Below are positions 19,121 through 27,336 of a DNA stretch of 64,000 nt, piece by piece. Every line of letters begins with the position of its first letter. Position 1 is the first letter of the stretch. A program made the position numbers and the translations under genes. The notes beneath the pieces are model-generated. The model made no database searches and was not told the DNA's origin. It saw only the letters and a list, made by a program, of their open reading frames with translations. The DNA lies in contig CAZKNR010000406.1 of NCBI GenBank assembly GCA_964553925.1, positions 15,322 to 79,321 on the forward strand, written 5' to 3'. The stretch is from DAISKN01 sp964553925 (GTDB lineage: Bacteria; Acidobacteriota; Vicinamibacteria; Marinacidobacterales; SMYC01).

Positions 19121-19912
19121 ATGATGCCGCACCTCACGGGCTTCCAGGACTTCGTCTCCCTCGTCGGAGGGTGCGTCGCTTGGAATCTCGCCTTCGACCG
19201 CAAAGCCTTCCTGAGTGGTGTCTTCCTGGGCGCTTTGCTCGGCGCGGGGTCCTGGCTCGTCTGCGCCTTGTCCACGAGGCTTTGGAACCGCCGCTATCAC
19301 ATGAGCGCCGCCCATCATGCTCTGTGCGCCGGGGCGGCCGCCTTAGCTGCCTTACTTACGGTTGGCTTCGTAGGTGTCGGGAACCTGGGAGAAGTAGCGA
19401 AGCTCTCCGTGAAGGCATGGCGACTACAGCTCGAGCTGGAATCGGCGGCGGGCTGGCGCGAAGTCGCTCTTCAGAGAGTGCGCGAGGAGCTAAGGGAGCT
19501 CACGAGCGACAGGTTTTCCATGGTGTCCCCGGCCGGCCACAGTACCGCTCCCGCCAGTCGAGCGCCTTCCCTGGAGGCCAGTGTCGACGCCTGGGCGGAG
19601 GAAGCGGCCCGGAACTTCGAGTACCATCGTCCTTTTCTAAGCCAGATCCTGTGGGCTCATCGGGATATACCGAGAGAGTGGGTTGCCGCGGGTGCCCGTG
19701 GGCTGGCAAGTGGCGGCGACAGCACGGCCGCGGTATCGGTCCGCGCCTTCGACCTGGCTGCGGATTGGATTCAGCGGGACCTGGAGAGACAGGCACCCCA
19801 GGTCGTCACTCTCACGCGGTTCTCGCTGGTTCTCCTTTTCCTCGCCTCGGAGCTCATCCCCTTCGGCTTGGTTGGATACGGCGCCTACAAAGATCTTCGA
19901 CCCGTAACCTAA
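19121..19912 (+). CDS. Inner-membrane protein of unknown family, first gene of the tubulin-like operon
   Basis: A 263-residue product. The in-frame codon just before the ATG at 19121 is a stop, and a second ATG follows immediately. No strong ribosome site is visible, so the N-terminus could have been trimmed by the rearrangement upstream. Hydrophobic segments at about 29-52 (LSGVFLGALLGAGSWLVCAL), 63-86 and 232-258 suggest three membrane helices. Between the second and third lies a ~145-residue hydrophilic helical region that would form a single large loop. I recognise no family. The stop is 20 bp from the tubulin-like gene, so co-expression is likely, and this protein is the best candidate membrane anchor or partner for it. 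Confidence 0.75.
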   Translation: MMPHLTGFQDFVSLVGGCVAWNLAFDRKAFLSGVFLGALLGAGSWLVCALSTRLWNRRYHMSAAHHALCAGAAALAALLTVGFVGVGNLGEVAKLSVKAWRLQLELESAAGWREVALQRVREELRELTSDRFSMVSPAGHSTAPASRAPSLEASVDAWAEEAARNFEYHRPFLSQILWAHRDIPREWVAAGARGLASGGDSTAAVSVRAFDLAADWIQRDLERQAPQVVTLTRFSLVLLFLASELIPFGLVGYGAYKDLRPVT

Positions 19913-19932
19913 GGTTCAGAGAGGTTGGACTC

Positions 19933-22900
19933 ATGTCAAGTCACTTGATTATCGGCCTCGGCGGGACCGGCGGAAAGATCATTCGCGCCCTGCGTAAGAC
20001 CATCTATCAGGAGTTCCGCAGCAACGATCCGGAAGGGGTTCAACTGGGCTACCTTTACGTCGATTCCAGCCCGGAAATGATGGAACTGGACGACCCGAAC
20101 TGGAAGATTCTGGGCACGAGCGTGCAACTCGGGAAGGATAGCCAGCTCTCAATCAAGGCTTCCGACCTCAGCTCGCGATTGGACAACATCGACAACTACC
20201 CGGGTATCAAACCCTGGATCGGCAGCCGCGAGCAGTGGAACGACATTCTCCGGACGTTTTCCGGAAGCGCTGTCCTGGGAGGCCAGAAAAGGCGCCTGGG
20301 CCGGTTTCTGTTTGCATGCAACGCCGCCGAATTCGTTCGCAAGCTACGGCTACAGGTGAGTTACCTGGAACAGCAGCTCTCAAAACAAGTCGGCGTCACC
20401 TTCCATGTTTGCGCGGGTCTCGCCGGCGGAACGGGCAGTGGCAGCGTAATCGACGTGCTTGCGCAGATTCGCAAGGCGTTTCCGTACGAAGCGTCCGACG
20501 GGACGGCTCCGGACAAGTACCGCGTTCTCTTGTATGTACTTCTGCCGGACACGAACCCTCTCCCAAACTGGGACACCGGCAACTACCACTCCAACGGTTA
20601 CGCGGCGCTTGTCGAGCTGAATGCCTTGAGCGTTGGCAAGCTCGAGCCTCACGACGTGTCCGGAACGGGCGAGCGGCTCAAGGTCGGACATCCCTTCAAC
20701 GGATGTTACGCGTTCACGAACGAGAATGAACAGGCAGTAACCGTCAACATCAGCAGCGAGCTACCCGGTATAGTGGCTGACTTCCTCTACCACAAGATCG
20801 TCGCGATCCGCTCGGCGCCGTGGGACGCCCTTCGGCGCGCCGAGAACGGCGAGAACGGGGATTCTACTCCGGAGACCCTGCCGATTCCGGGAAGCAAGGA
20901 AGGGGCCCGTGAGAAGAAGTTCCTGACGTTCGGGATCAAGCGCATTGCCATCCCGGAGGAAGAAATTGGCGAGTACTTGACCTACAGTTTCTCGCGGCAG
21001 GTTACCCTCCAGCTCCTGTACAACAATTGGTCCCCCACGGCGGGTTTCCTGGGCGAACGGACCCATCAGCCGTTTCGAGAGTTCGTGGAGCGAAAAGAAA
21101 CTCACGCTCAATGGAAACTGAGCAATGAGCATCTGTCCCTCTCACTCGGTATCCTGCCGGAAGAGATGAGCGACAAAAAATGGAAGCCGATCAACACCGA
21201 TTGGGAAACGGTCATCCCGCATTTCAAGACCGACGTGCGGAGCGGCCAGAAAGAGGTCTGGCTGGATGAGCTGGCCAAGTTGTGCCAAAAGCGATTCGAG
21301 CACGACTACCGGGGGCTGGGTGTCGCCAACTTCTACAAGACCAAGAAGGGAGACACTAAAGAAGAAGCCGCGGAGATTCGCCGCACCATCGATGAGGCTC
21401 TTTTCAACGACTGGATGAATGGAGCCGAGGGTCGATCCTTGCACGACATCGGCCAGCTACTCGGGGTCTTGATAACGTCTCTCGAAGAACGTCTAAAGGG
21501 GCTCCCGGACCGCGTCGAAAAGATCCGAGGCAATGAGAAAGAAGCGTCCGCGAAAGTGCAGGAGAACGGTCGCGAGTGGGCCAAGGTCGGAATCCTGTCG
21601 GCCGCCCTGGGCAAGTTGGACAAGCTCCTTGATGCTCAAGCGATTTGCCTGCAGAACCTCTACACCCACCGCACGTGGATCGAGGCGCTCGGTTTCGCGC
21701 AGCTTTTGCTGCGGGAGGTCCTCGTCGAGGTCAACGACCTGAAGACCGAGGTCGATCGCGCGGCCAGCATGACGTCCGAGGAGCTGAAGTCTTTCGAGAA
21801 TGCGGTCGCCGAGCGCTGTGCCGACGAAGGGAAAGGTGAGATCGACGAAAGGCAGATGGGCAAGCAGCTAATCCGCTTCTATGACCCCGAGCTGGTCAAG
21901 AGCGTCAGCCGGAGCTTCATTGTCAACGAGCAAGAGCAGCGTGCCCAGATCAGCCGGGTCCGTAAGGAGCTCGTCGCAAAGGTGGGAGAGCACCTGGCGT
22001 TCTCGCGATTCAATCAGCGCGTGGACAAGGCGACCTTCCACGCGTGTCTCGAGAGCGAATGCGAAGCCAATGCACGGGTAGCTCATAACAACCTGATCAC
22101 GGACGGCCGCAAGAAGCTCCTCGGAGTGAGCATCATCGAGAAGCTGCGCGACCGATATGAAGGCGAGCCCCAGAAGCTGAAGGAGTTCGCTTACGATGTC
22201 GTGAAGCACTCATGCAATTACCTCACCTTCGATAGTCTAGAGGTGGACAAGGCCGGGCCGGGAATCCCGAGCGTGCCGGCCCGGATTCCCAATTTCGCGG
22301 TCACGCTCCCCAAAGCTCCAGAGCAGGCCAAGTTCGTCGCGTCGCTCAAGGAAGCGTTCAGGGCAAGCCGGGACAGCAGTATCGAGTTCCTGGAGCGCGA
22401 GGGTAAACCCAACGAAATCACCTTGACCAGCGTCACGAACCTGTTTCCGTTGCGCTTCGTCAAGCAAGTCGGGTTTTTGCGTCAGAAGTATGACGCCAAG
22501 CTGAAGGGTCCCGACGTCGAGCGCGCCAAGCTCGAGCTGCACGTCGAAGGGGATGGATCGAACTACCCATCTCTCTTCGTCCCATCGAGCGAGGAGATCA
22601 AGAAAGAGGGCATTCCCTTCTTGCTGCTCGCGAAGACGATGAATCTCATTAAAATCCTTGAGAATCCTGCGACGGGATCCCGGCAGCTCGCGATCTCGAA
22701 GAAGGACGCGGACGGCTGGGACGCGCAGCCGATTTACCTCGGAAAGACGTTCGTGGAGTCTTTCGAAAAACTCGATCTGGCCAACCTCAGCGAGATTGGC
22801 GACCAGGTGAGGAGCTTGCTGAATGGAAGTGAGTACTCCCACGAGGAGAAGATTGCACAGCTCCGGAAGGGGATCCGTGACGAGGTCGAAGCGATCAAGG

Positions 22901-22998
22901 CTGAGCGGAACAATAATATGGAAGATCCGCTCTACAAGCGGTTTCTGGAAGGTGGAAAGGCGGCCGATCGATTCTTGAAGGAAAGGTTGAACGCATGA
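19933..22998 (+). CDS. Tubulin/FtsZ-like GTPase (Tubulin_2-type), 1021 residues
   Basis: The start at ATG 19933 begins directly with the nucleotide-binding strand (MSSHLIIGLGGTGGKIIRAL), typical for this family; an open frame upstream to 19171 is non-coding overlap. Residues 161-171 read AGLAGGTGSGS, the tubulin/FtsZ G-box signature (GGTGSG at 165-170). The first ~450 residues form the GTPase region, followed by a long helical C-terminal half with many charged helices and no signal peptide or TM segment. FtsZ is ~380 residues and tubulin ~450, so this is a much larger protein, as in the bacterial FtsZ-like families proposed to remodel membranes. The stop overlaps the next start as ATGA. The cellular role is unknown; GTP binding and polymerisation are predicted from family only. 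Confidence 0.88.
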   Translation: MSSHLIIGLGGTGGKIIRALRKTIYQEFRSNDPEGVQLGYLYVDSSPEMMELDDPNWKILGTSVQLGKDSQLSIKASDLSSRLDNIDNYPGIKPWIGSREQWNDILRTFSGSAVLGGQKRRLGRFLFACNAAEFVRKLRLQVSYLEQQLSKQVGVTFHVCAGLAGGTGSGSVIDVLAQIRKAFPYEASDGTAPDKYRVLLYVLLPDTNPLPNWDTGNYHSNGYAALVELNALSVGKLEPHDVSGTGERLKVGHPFNGCYAFTNENEQAVTVNISSELPGIVADFLYHKIVAIRSAPWDALRRAENGENGDSTPETLPIPGSKEGAREKKFLTFGIKRIAIPEEEIGEYLTYSFSRQVTLQLLYNNWSPTAGFLGERTHQPFREFVERKETHAQWKLSNEHLSLSLGILPEEMSDKKWKPINTDWETVIPHFKTDVRSGQKEVWLDELAKLCQKRFEHDYRGLGVANFYKTKKGDTKEEAAEIRRTIDEALFNDWMNGAEGRSLHDIGQLLGVLITSLEERLKGLPDRVEKIRGNEKEASAKVQENGREWAKVGILSAALGKLDKLLDAQAICLQNLYTHRTWIEALGFAQLLLREVLVEVNDLKTEVDRAASMTSEELKSFENAVAERCADEGKGEIDERQMGKQLIRFYDPELVKSVSRSFIVNEQEQRAQISRVRKELVAKVGEHLAFSRFNQRVDKATFHACLESECEANARVAHNNLITDGRKKLLGVSIIEKLRDRYEGEPQKLKEFAYDVVKHSCNYLTFDSLEVDKAGPGIPSVPARIPNFAVTLPKAPEQAKFVASLKEAFRASRDSSIEFLEREGKPNEITLTSVTNLFPLRFVKQVGFLRQKYDAKLKGPDVERAKLELHVEGDGSNYPSLFVPSSEEIKKEGIPFLLLAKTMNLIKILENPATGSRQLAISKKDADGWDAQPIYLGKTFVESFEKLDLANLSEIGDQVRSLLNGSEYSHEEKIAQLRKGIRDEVEAIKAERNNNMEDPLYKRFLEGGKAADRFLKERLNA

Positions 22999-23876
22999 TC
23001 GCTCGGAAGGGAACGTGCACCAATTATGGCAACTGCTCGCTCGCAGACAAGCGGGAAGAAATCCCCGACCCGGGCGACTTCACCTGTCCGGAGTGCGAAA
23101 GAGCGCTCCACGCGGCTGGGTCCGAGAAGAAGGGCTTGCCAGTTTGGTTATTCGCGATCCTGGGCGTGGCTTTACTGGGTGGACTCGCTGTCCTCGCCTA
23201 CTCGATGCTGAGCGGCGGCGACGTCGCGCCGCCCGCCGCCGCCGCAACGAGCGGGGCAGCGCCGCCGCCGGCCGGCACGAGTGACTCTGCGCCTCCACCC
23301 CCGGCGGCGACGGTCGCCGACGAGGGCAAGGGGCCCTGCCACTTGAAGCCCATGCCCGTGGCCGACGTAGCACGGCTCCTCCAGTATCTCAAGCAGGGAA
23401 TGAACTACGCTTCTCAGAAGCAGTACGACCTTGCCCTGGCCGAGTACAAACAGGTCCTCACGATCGACCCGAACTTCCTCGGCGCGCATGAGAACGTCGG
23501 GTCCGCTCTGATCGCATTGAAGCGGTACGAAGCGGCGGAGAATCAACTGAAGCAGGAGTTGTCGTCGCTTTCTTGCCTCGAGCCGATCGCTGATGCCGAT
23601 TTGGTCGAGTTCGCGTACATGATCGAGACCGAAAGCCCGCTTCCGGGTGACAAGGTTCCGGTTTACCGCGCACGGCTGCGAGAGACGAAGGCGACGACCT
23701 ACTATAACCTCGCGTGCGTTTATTCGCTCGAGAACCGCAAAGACGAAGCCGTCGAAGCGCTGAGGGCGGCGGTCGACTCCGGGTTCTCGAACGCGCGCGC
23801 GTTGAGACAAGATCCCGATCTGCGGAACATTCGCGGGACCGGCGCTTTTCAGGAAATCGTCGCTGCGATCCAGTGA
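22995..23876 (+). CDS. Zinc-ribbon / single-TM / TPR protein coupled to the tubulin-like gene
   Basis: A 293-residue product whose ATG overlaps the tubulin-like stop by 4 bp, a sign of translational coupling. The N-terminus is a small zinc-binding module: C8 and C13 in GTCTNYGNC, then CPEC (~32-35). A membrane helix follows (LPVWLFAILGVALLGGLAVL, ~48-67), preceded by Lys-Lys, which predicts the ribbon in the cytosol and the rest in the periplasm. Then come an Ala/Pro linker and TPR repeats (~140-290; e.g. YDLALAEYKQVLTIDPNFL and ATTYYNLACVYSLENRKDEA). I infer a membrane adaptor that can contact the tubulin-like protein inside and other partners outside. Confidence 0.85.
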   Translation: MIARKGTCTNYGNCSLADKREEIPDPGDFTCPECERALHAAGSEKKGLPVWLFAILGVALLGGLAVLAYSMLSGGDVAPPAAAATSGAAPPPAGTSDSAPPPPAATVADEGKGPCHLKPMPVADVARLLQYLKQGMNYASQKQYDLALAEYKQVLTIDPNFLGAHENVGSALIALKRYEAAENQLKQELSSLSCLEPIADADLVEFAYMIETESPLPGDKVPVYRARLRETKATTYYNLACVYSLENRKDEAVEALRAAVDSGFSNARALRQDPDLRNIRGTGAFQEIVAAIQ

Positions 23877-23884
23877 ACAAAGTA

Positions 23885-23906
23885 GGGACCCTTAGCTCGA
23901 GGTCCC
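23885..23906 (+). other. Short intergenic hairpin before the next gene
   Basis: GGGACC (23885-23890) and GGTCCC (23901-23906) form a 6-bp stem with a 10-nt loop between two operon genes, immediately before the ribosome site GAGGAGG of the gene at 23920. It could tune translation or partly attenuate the transcript; there is no U-tract. Confidence 0.35.
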
Positions 23907-23919
23907 CGAGGAGGTTCTA

Positions 23920-25272
23920 ATGCACACGCAAGCGGGGCTAATCCGGCTGATGCTCGTTGTTGGGCTTTCCCTCTTGACGGCAGGCTCGCTCAGAGCCGCA
24001 GAGGGCTTCGGGATGTCCAAGAAGGACGTTACCCTGGTGCGGACCAACCCACCGGCCTTTTACATCATGGGAGTTGAATTACGCGTCGCGGCGCAAAGCG
24101 ACGTTCAGGGCAAGGCGAACCTGGCCAATCAGGTGAGAGACTTCGTCGAAGCCCAGCTCTTGAAGAGGGAACAGGGGCGCCTCAAGGTGGCCACGGGACC
24201 GCCGCAGACCCAGATCGATCTCAATATAGCCCGGTGCGACGTGTCGGAGGAGTGGCAAACGCGTAAAGGTATCGAGCGCCGCAAGGTAGGCGAGTACCAG
24301 GAGTACAACCAAGCGACGGGCAAGAAGGAGACCAAGGACAGGTATGCGGACGTTGAGGTCACCAACCGATACCAGGTGGTACAGGGGAACCTCACGATGA
24401 CCGCCAAGGTGACTGACTCAAAAACGAAGGAAAACTACGCCGATACGTTAAACGTCAGGAGGAGTAACGAGTACCTGGACGGAAACGGGGCTCCGCCACT
24501 TTCGACTCTGGAAGACGAGATGGTTCGCGATGCGGCGACGCAGCTCGTGAACAAGTTGACCCGAACCCAGGAGGCGCTGCAGGTGCTCCTGCCGAAAGAC
24601 TCGCTCGACGACCTGGGCAAACTGGCGGAAGCGGGCCTTTGGAACCGCTATCAGGAGAAGCTCGAGAGCCTTCCCGCCAAAGGGAACCCCAAGGACGAGG
24701 CCTATCGTCAGTACGCCCTCGGGGTCTGTTATGAGGCGCTCGGGTACCAGACCGAGGATCCTCAGATGACGTTGAAGTATTTGGAGAAGGCTGCCGAGTA
24801 TTACAACAAGGCCCTCGACGCCAAGCCGGAGGAGAAGTTCTTTTCCCAGGCGTGGCGCACCGAGATGCCTCCGCTCCAGCGCGTGCAGTCTTCTTTGACG
24901 CAATACCAGCGGCTCGCGGAGCTCATCGACAAGTGGAACCAGAGCCAGGCGCAGGTGGCCGCAGCCGAGGCGACCGACGGCAAGGGCGTCGACAACGTCA
25001 CCATTTCTGTCGAGTGTCCGGAAGACGGCGTGATGCGAAACTGTGACATCGTAAAGCTCGTCAAGGCTGGGTTTCCGGATGAAAACGTGATTTCCATGAT
25101 CGATGGGGCCACGAAGACGGAATTCGACGTTTCGGCGCCGGGGATGATCAAGCTGAAAGACTTTGGCGTCAGCTTCGCGATCATCACCTACCTCCAAAAG
25201 CTAGGCATCAAGAAGAAGCCGGCCGCGACCCCACCGGCTGCGGCGAAGCGAAAGAAACCCACGTCCAACTGA
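23920..25272 (+). CDS. Secreted TPR-like protein of unknown function in the tubulin/caspase operon
   Basis: A 450-residue product with a strong GAGGAGG site and a clear signal peptide (LIRLMLVVGLSLLTAGSLRAA). Residues ~45-215 are an alpha/beta domain loosely like envelope lipoproteins that bind oligomeric partners. Residues ~230-330 are helical with TPR-like spacing (YRQYALGVCYEALGY ... YLEKAAEYYNKALDAKP). A C-terminal ~50-residue module (DIVKLVKAGFPDENVISMID ... FGVSFAIITYL) matches a small helical motif that recurs in envelope proteins, and the tail is Lys/Pro-rich. It is predicted periplasmic. It sits between the TPR adaptor and the caspase with short gaps (43 and 19 bp), so it probably belongs to the same complex or pathway. 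I cannot name the family. Confidence 0.78.
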   Translation: MHTQAGLIRLMLVVGLSLLTAGSLRAAEGFGMSKKDVTLVRTNPPAFYIMGVELRVAAQSDVQGKANLANQVRDFVEAQLLKREQGRLKVATGPPQTQIDLNIARCDVSEEWQTRKGIERRKVGEYQEYNQATGKKETKDRYADVEVTNRYQVVQGNLTMTAKVTDSKTKENYADTLNVRRSNEYLDGNGAPPLSTLEDEMVRDAATQLVNKLTRTQEALQVLLPKDSLDDLGKLAEAGLWNRYQEKLESLPAKGNPKDEAYRQYALGVCYEALGYQTEDPQMTLKYLEKAAEYYNKALDAKPEEKFFSQAWRTEMPPLQRVQSSLTQYQRLAELIDKWNQSQAQVAAAEATDGKGVDNVTISVECPEDGVMRNCDIVKLVKAGFPDENVISMIDGATKTEFDVSAPGMIKLKDFGVSFAIITYLQKLGIKKKPAATPPAAAKRKKPTSN

Positions 25273-25291
25273 GTCGGCCGGAGAGAATAGC

Positions 25292-26449
25292 ATGCGCGCC
25301 CGAGTGCTCACGTCTTTGCTTCTTCCCGTTTTCCTCACCTCACCCGTGACGGTGCAGGCCCAGCTCGGCTGCAATCGCGCCAAGGAGATGGTGGTCGAGG
25401 CCCGGACTCTGTGGATCGCGGCGGCTTCCCCCGCCCAGTACGAACAGATATTCTCGAAGATGCGCACCGCCGCCGACCTCTGTCAGACAAGCAGCGACGC
25501 TTGGAAGTACCTCTATTGCAGCGCCAAGGCACTGCAGAAGCCCAACGCCTCCTTCTACCGCGACCGCGCCGTTTTCAATGGAGTGAAGGAGGCCGACCTC
25601 GAGTGCGGTGGTGGGGACCTGATGGCTCCTCCCACGGGTCCCCTTCCAAGCCACGTTCGAGAAAAGTGGGCCCTGGTCGTGGGAATCGGCAAGTTCAAAG
25701 ATTCCAACATACCGACCCTGCAGTATACGGCGAAGGACGCCAAAGACCTGGCGGCCGCGCTCGAGGACCCGCGCTACGGTCGCTTCAACCCTGGAACGGT
25801 GACGCTTCTGACCGATGAGAACGCGACCCGGTCGAACATCCTCTCGGCGCTCCAGAACCTCTTCATCAACGCGCAGGAGGACGATCTCGTTTTGTTGTAC
25901 GTCAGCAGCCACGGCTCGGAAAACCGCAAGGAACAGGGATTGGCCGGCATCGGGTTCATAGTCACCCACGACACGAGCCTGGATAGGGTGTTCGTCGACT
26001 CCCTCGAGTACCAGGACTTGGCAAAGAAGGTCTCCATGATCAAGGCTCGCAGGAAAGTCGCCTTCCTCGACACGTGTTTCAGCGGCCAGATGGGCCCGGG
26101 CGCCAAGACTCTTTTCATCGAGGGAGCAAACGTCGACAGAAAGACGGCCAACCTCTTTGTTTCCGGAGAGGGCAGTTATGTCGTCACGTCGAGCGACGCT
26201 AACGAGAAGTCCTGGGAGAGCGACCAGCTCAAGAACAGCTACTTCACCCATCACTTGATCCGCGCCCTGAAGGCGGAAGGTGATCCCCCAACCGTCCGTC
26301 AGATTTTCGACGTCCTGACCCGAGAGGTTCCAAAACAAGTTGCTTTGGAAAAGAAAGGCGCGGCGCAGCACCCGCAGCTCAGCCCGAAGGACGGTCGCGG
26401 CGACGTGCGCATTGGAGTCGTTCCACTCAACAAGCCACCCAGTCCATAG
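25292..26449 (+). CDS. Exported caspase-like (C14/metacaspase-type) cysteine protease
   Basis: A 385-residue product. The signal peptide (LTSLLLPVFLTSPVTVQA) is followed by a ~100-residue helical region with several cysteines, then the p20-like caspase domain from ~122 (KWALVVGIGKFKDSNIPTLQ). The catalytic dyad is visible: His207 in VSSHGSE and Cys262 in FLDTCFSGQ, with the strand patterns expected around each (DDLVLLYVSSHG and RKVAFLDTCFSG). VTSSDANEKSWE and a C-terminal helical region follow. Most bacterial caspase homologues are cytosolic or multi-domain; here a leader predicts periplasmic action. It lies in the tubulin-like operon and is followed after 9 bp by a DUF4384 gene, a frequent partner of bacterial caspases. 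Substrate and activation are unknown. Confidence 0.9.
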   Translation: MRARVLTSLLLPVFLTSPVTVQAQLGCNRAKEMVVEARTLWIAAASPAQYEQIFSKMRTAADLCQTSSDAWKYLYCSAKALQKPNASFYRDRAVFNGVKEADLECGGGDLMAPPTGPLPSHVREKWALVVGIGKFKDSNIPTLQYTAKDAKDLAAALEDPRYGRFNPGTVTLLTDENATRSNILSALQNLFINAQEDDLVLLYVSSHGSENRKEQGLAGIGFIVTHDTSLDRVFVDSLEYQDLAKKVSMIKARRKVAFLDTCFSGQMGPGAKTLFIEGANVDRKTANLFVSGEGSYVVTSSDANEKSWESDQLKNSYFTHHLIRALKAEGDPPTVRQIFDVLTREVPKQVALEKKGAAQHPQLSPKDGRGDVRIGVVPLNKPPSP

Positions 26450-26458
26450 GAGGATCGT

Positions 26459-27238
26459 GTGAAAAGTGTCTTTGTTATCCGATTGTTACTGGCCACCGTG
26501 CCGTTGGCGCCCTTTGCCCTCGGGCACACCGAGCAGGACGCTCCCAAGGGGGCAAAAGCACTCTTCTATGACGCTACGAGCACCGCGAAGGTAGTCCCCA
26601 CCTCGGCGAAGTCGGACGTCCCGTCTCCTTCCGCTCGACGAGATTCGCAGGGGGTCAGCCCGTCCCCGGGGCAGAAGGCGTTCGGGCTTTGCTACTGGCT
26701 GGAGTTAGTCCACCCGCAAGGAGGAGCGCCCGTGCGGGTCACCGAGCAGCGCATGTTTCGATCCGGGGAGCGTATCCGCCTCCACTTCCAAAGCAACGTA
26801 GACGGACGGATCCGTCTCCTCCAGCTCGGCTCATCCGGCACGGCGACCCTCCTCTTTCCCGACCCGGAAAAAGGGCTTGGCAATGATCTGCTGCGAGCCG
26901 GCGAGGATCGGATCCTTCCCGCGGAAAGCGCTTGGTTTCGCTTCGACAATAACCCGGGCACGGAAGAGCTTCTGCTGTTCTTCGCTCGCGAGACCGAGCA
27001 GCTTCCTTCGTCGATAAAACCCCAGATGGACAAAGAGAGCACGCGACACATCGTGGACGTCGCCGAAACGATCAGCGGGAGCAAGGACCTCGTGGTCGAG
27101 GTGGATGCAGCGCCGCCGGGTCCAGGCGCCGACGCGAGGACACCAATCAGCCCCTCGAGCGCGAGCGGTGCCAGCTTCGTCGTGAACCGAGACGGACAGC
27201 AGCCGATCGTCATCAAGATCCACTTGAAGCACCAGTAG
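26459..27238 (+). CDS. Exported DUF4384-domain protein
   Basis: A 259-residue product with a GTG start just behind AGGAGGATC. The N-terminus (FVIRLLLATVPLAPFALG) is a signal peptide, followed by a Ser/Pro-rich linker. The DUF4384 core spans ~85-175: FRSGERIRLHFQSNVDGRIR, LLFPDPEKGLGNDLLRAGED and WFRFDNNPGTEELLLFFAR. This domain is common next to, or fused to, caspases and Ser/Thr kinases in bacteria and is thought to be a beta-sandwich ligand or protein-binding module. It is the last gene of the plus-strand operon and ends before a hairpin. I infer a periplasmic sensor or substrate-recognition subunit for the caspase. Confidence 0.83.
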   Translation: MKSVFVIRLLLATVPLAPFALGHTEQDAPKGAKALFYDATSTAKVVPTSAKSDVPSPSARRDSQGVSPSPGQKAFGLCYWLELVHPQGGAPVRVTEQRMFRSGERIRLHFQSNVDGRIRLLQLGSSGTATLLFPDPEKGLGNDLLRAGEDRILPAESAWFRFDNNPGTEELLLFFARETEQLPSSIKPQMDKESTRHIVDVAETISGSKDLVVEVDAAPPGPGADARTPISPSSASGASFVVNRDGQQPIVIKIHLKHQ

Positions 27239-27257
27239 CGTTTACATTGCGGCACCG

Positions 27258-27275
27258 GTCCTCCCAACAGAGGAC
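27258..27275. terminator. Hairpin between convergent operons
   Basis: GTCCTC and GAGGAC form a perfect 6-bp stem with a 6-nt loop 20 bp after the DUF4384 stop, in the gap before the convergent kinase gene. No U-tract is present, so termination is only plausible. Confidence 0.4.
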
Positions 27276-27336
27276 GAAGGGGGCGCAGGCTCCACCGGGG
27301 TTCGACGGCTAAAACCGCATACGTGCAGACGGACGA

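Noticed and set aside
17067..19124. Long plus-strand frame (~685 codons) crossing the truncated gene, permease relic and kinase
   Set aside because: It is antisense to TamB-BamA in its first part and out of frame with the kinase in its last; Arg/Pro-rich composition is typical of a high-GC shadow frame. Only the short segments matching permease and kinase motifs are meaningful.
19171..19932. Upstream extension of the tubulin-like frame
   Set aside because: It overlaps the membrane-protein gene in another frame; the nucleotide-binding strand starts right after ATG 19933, as expected for the family.
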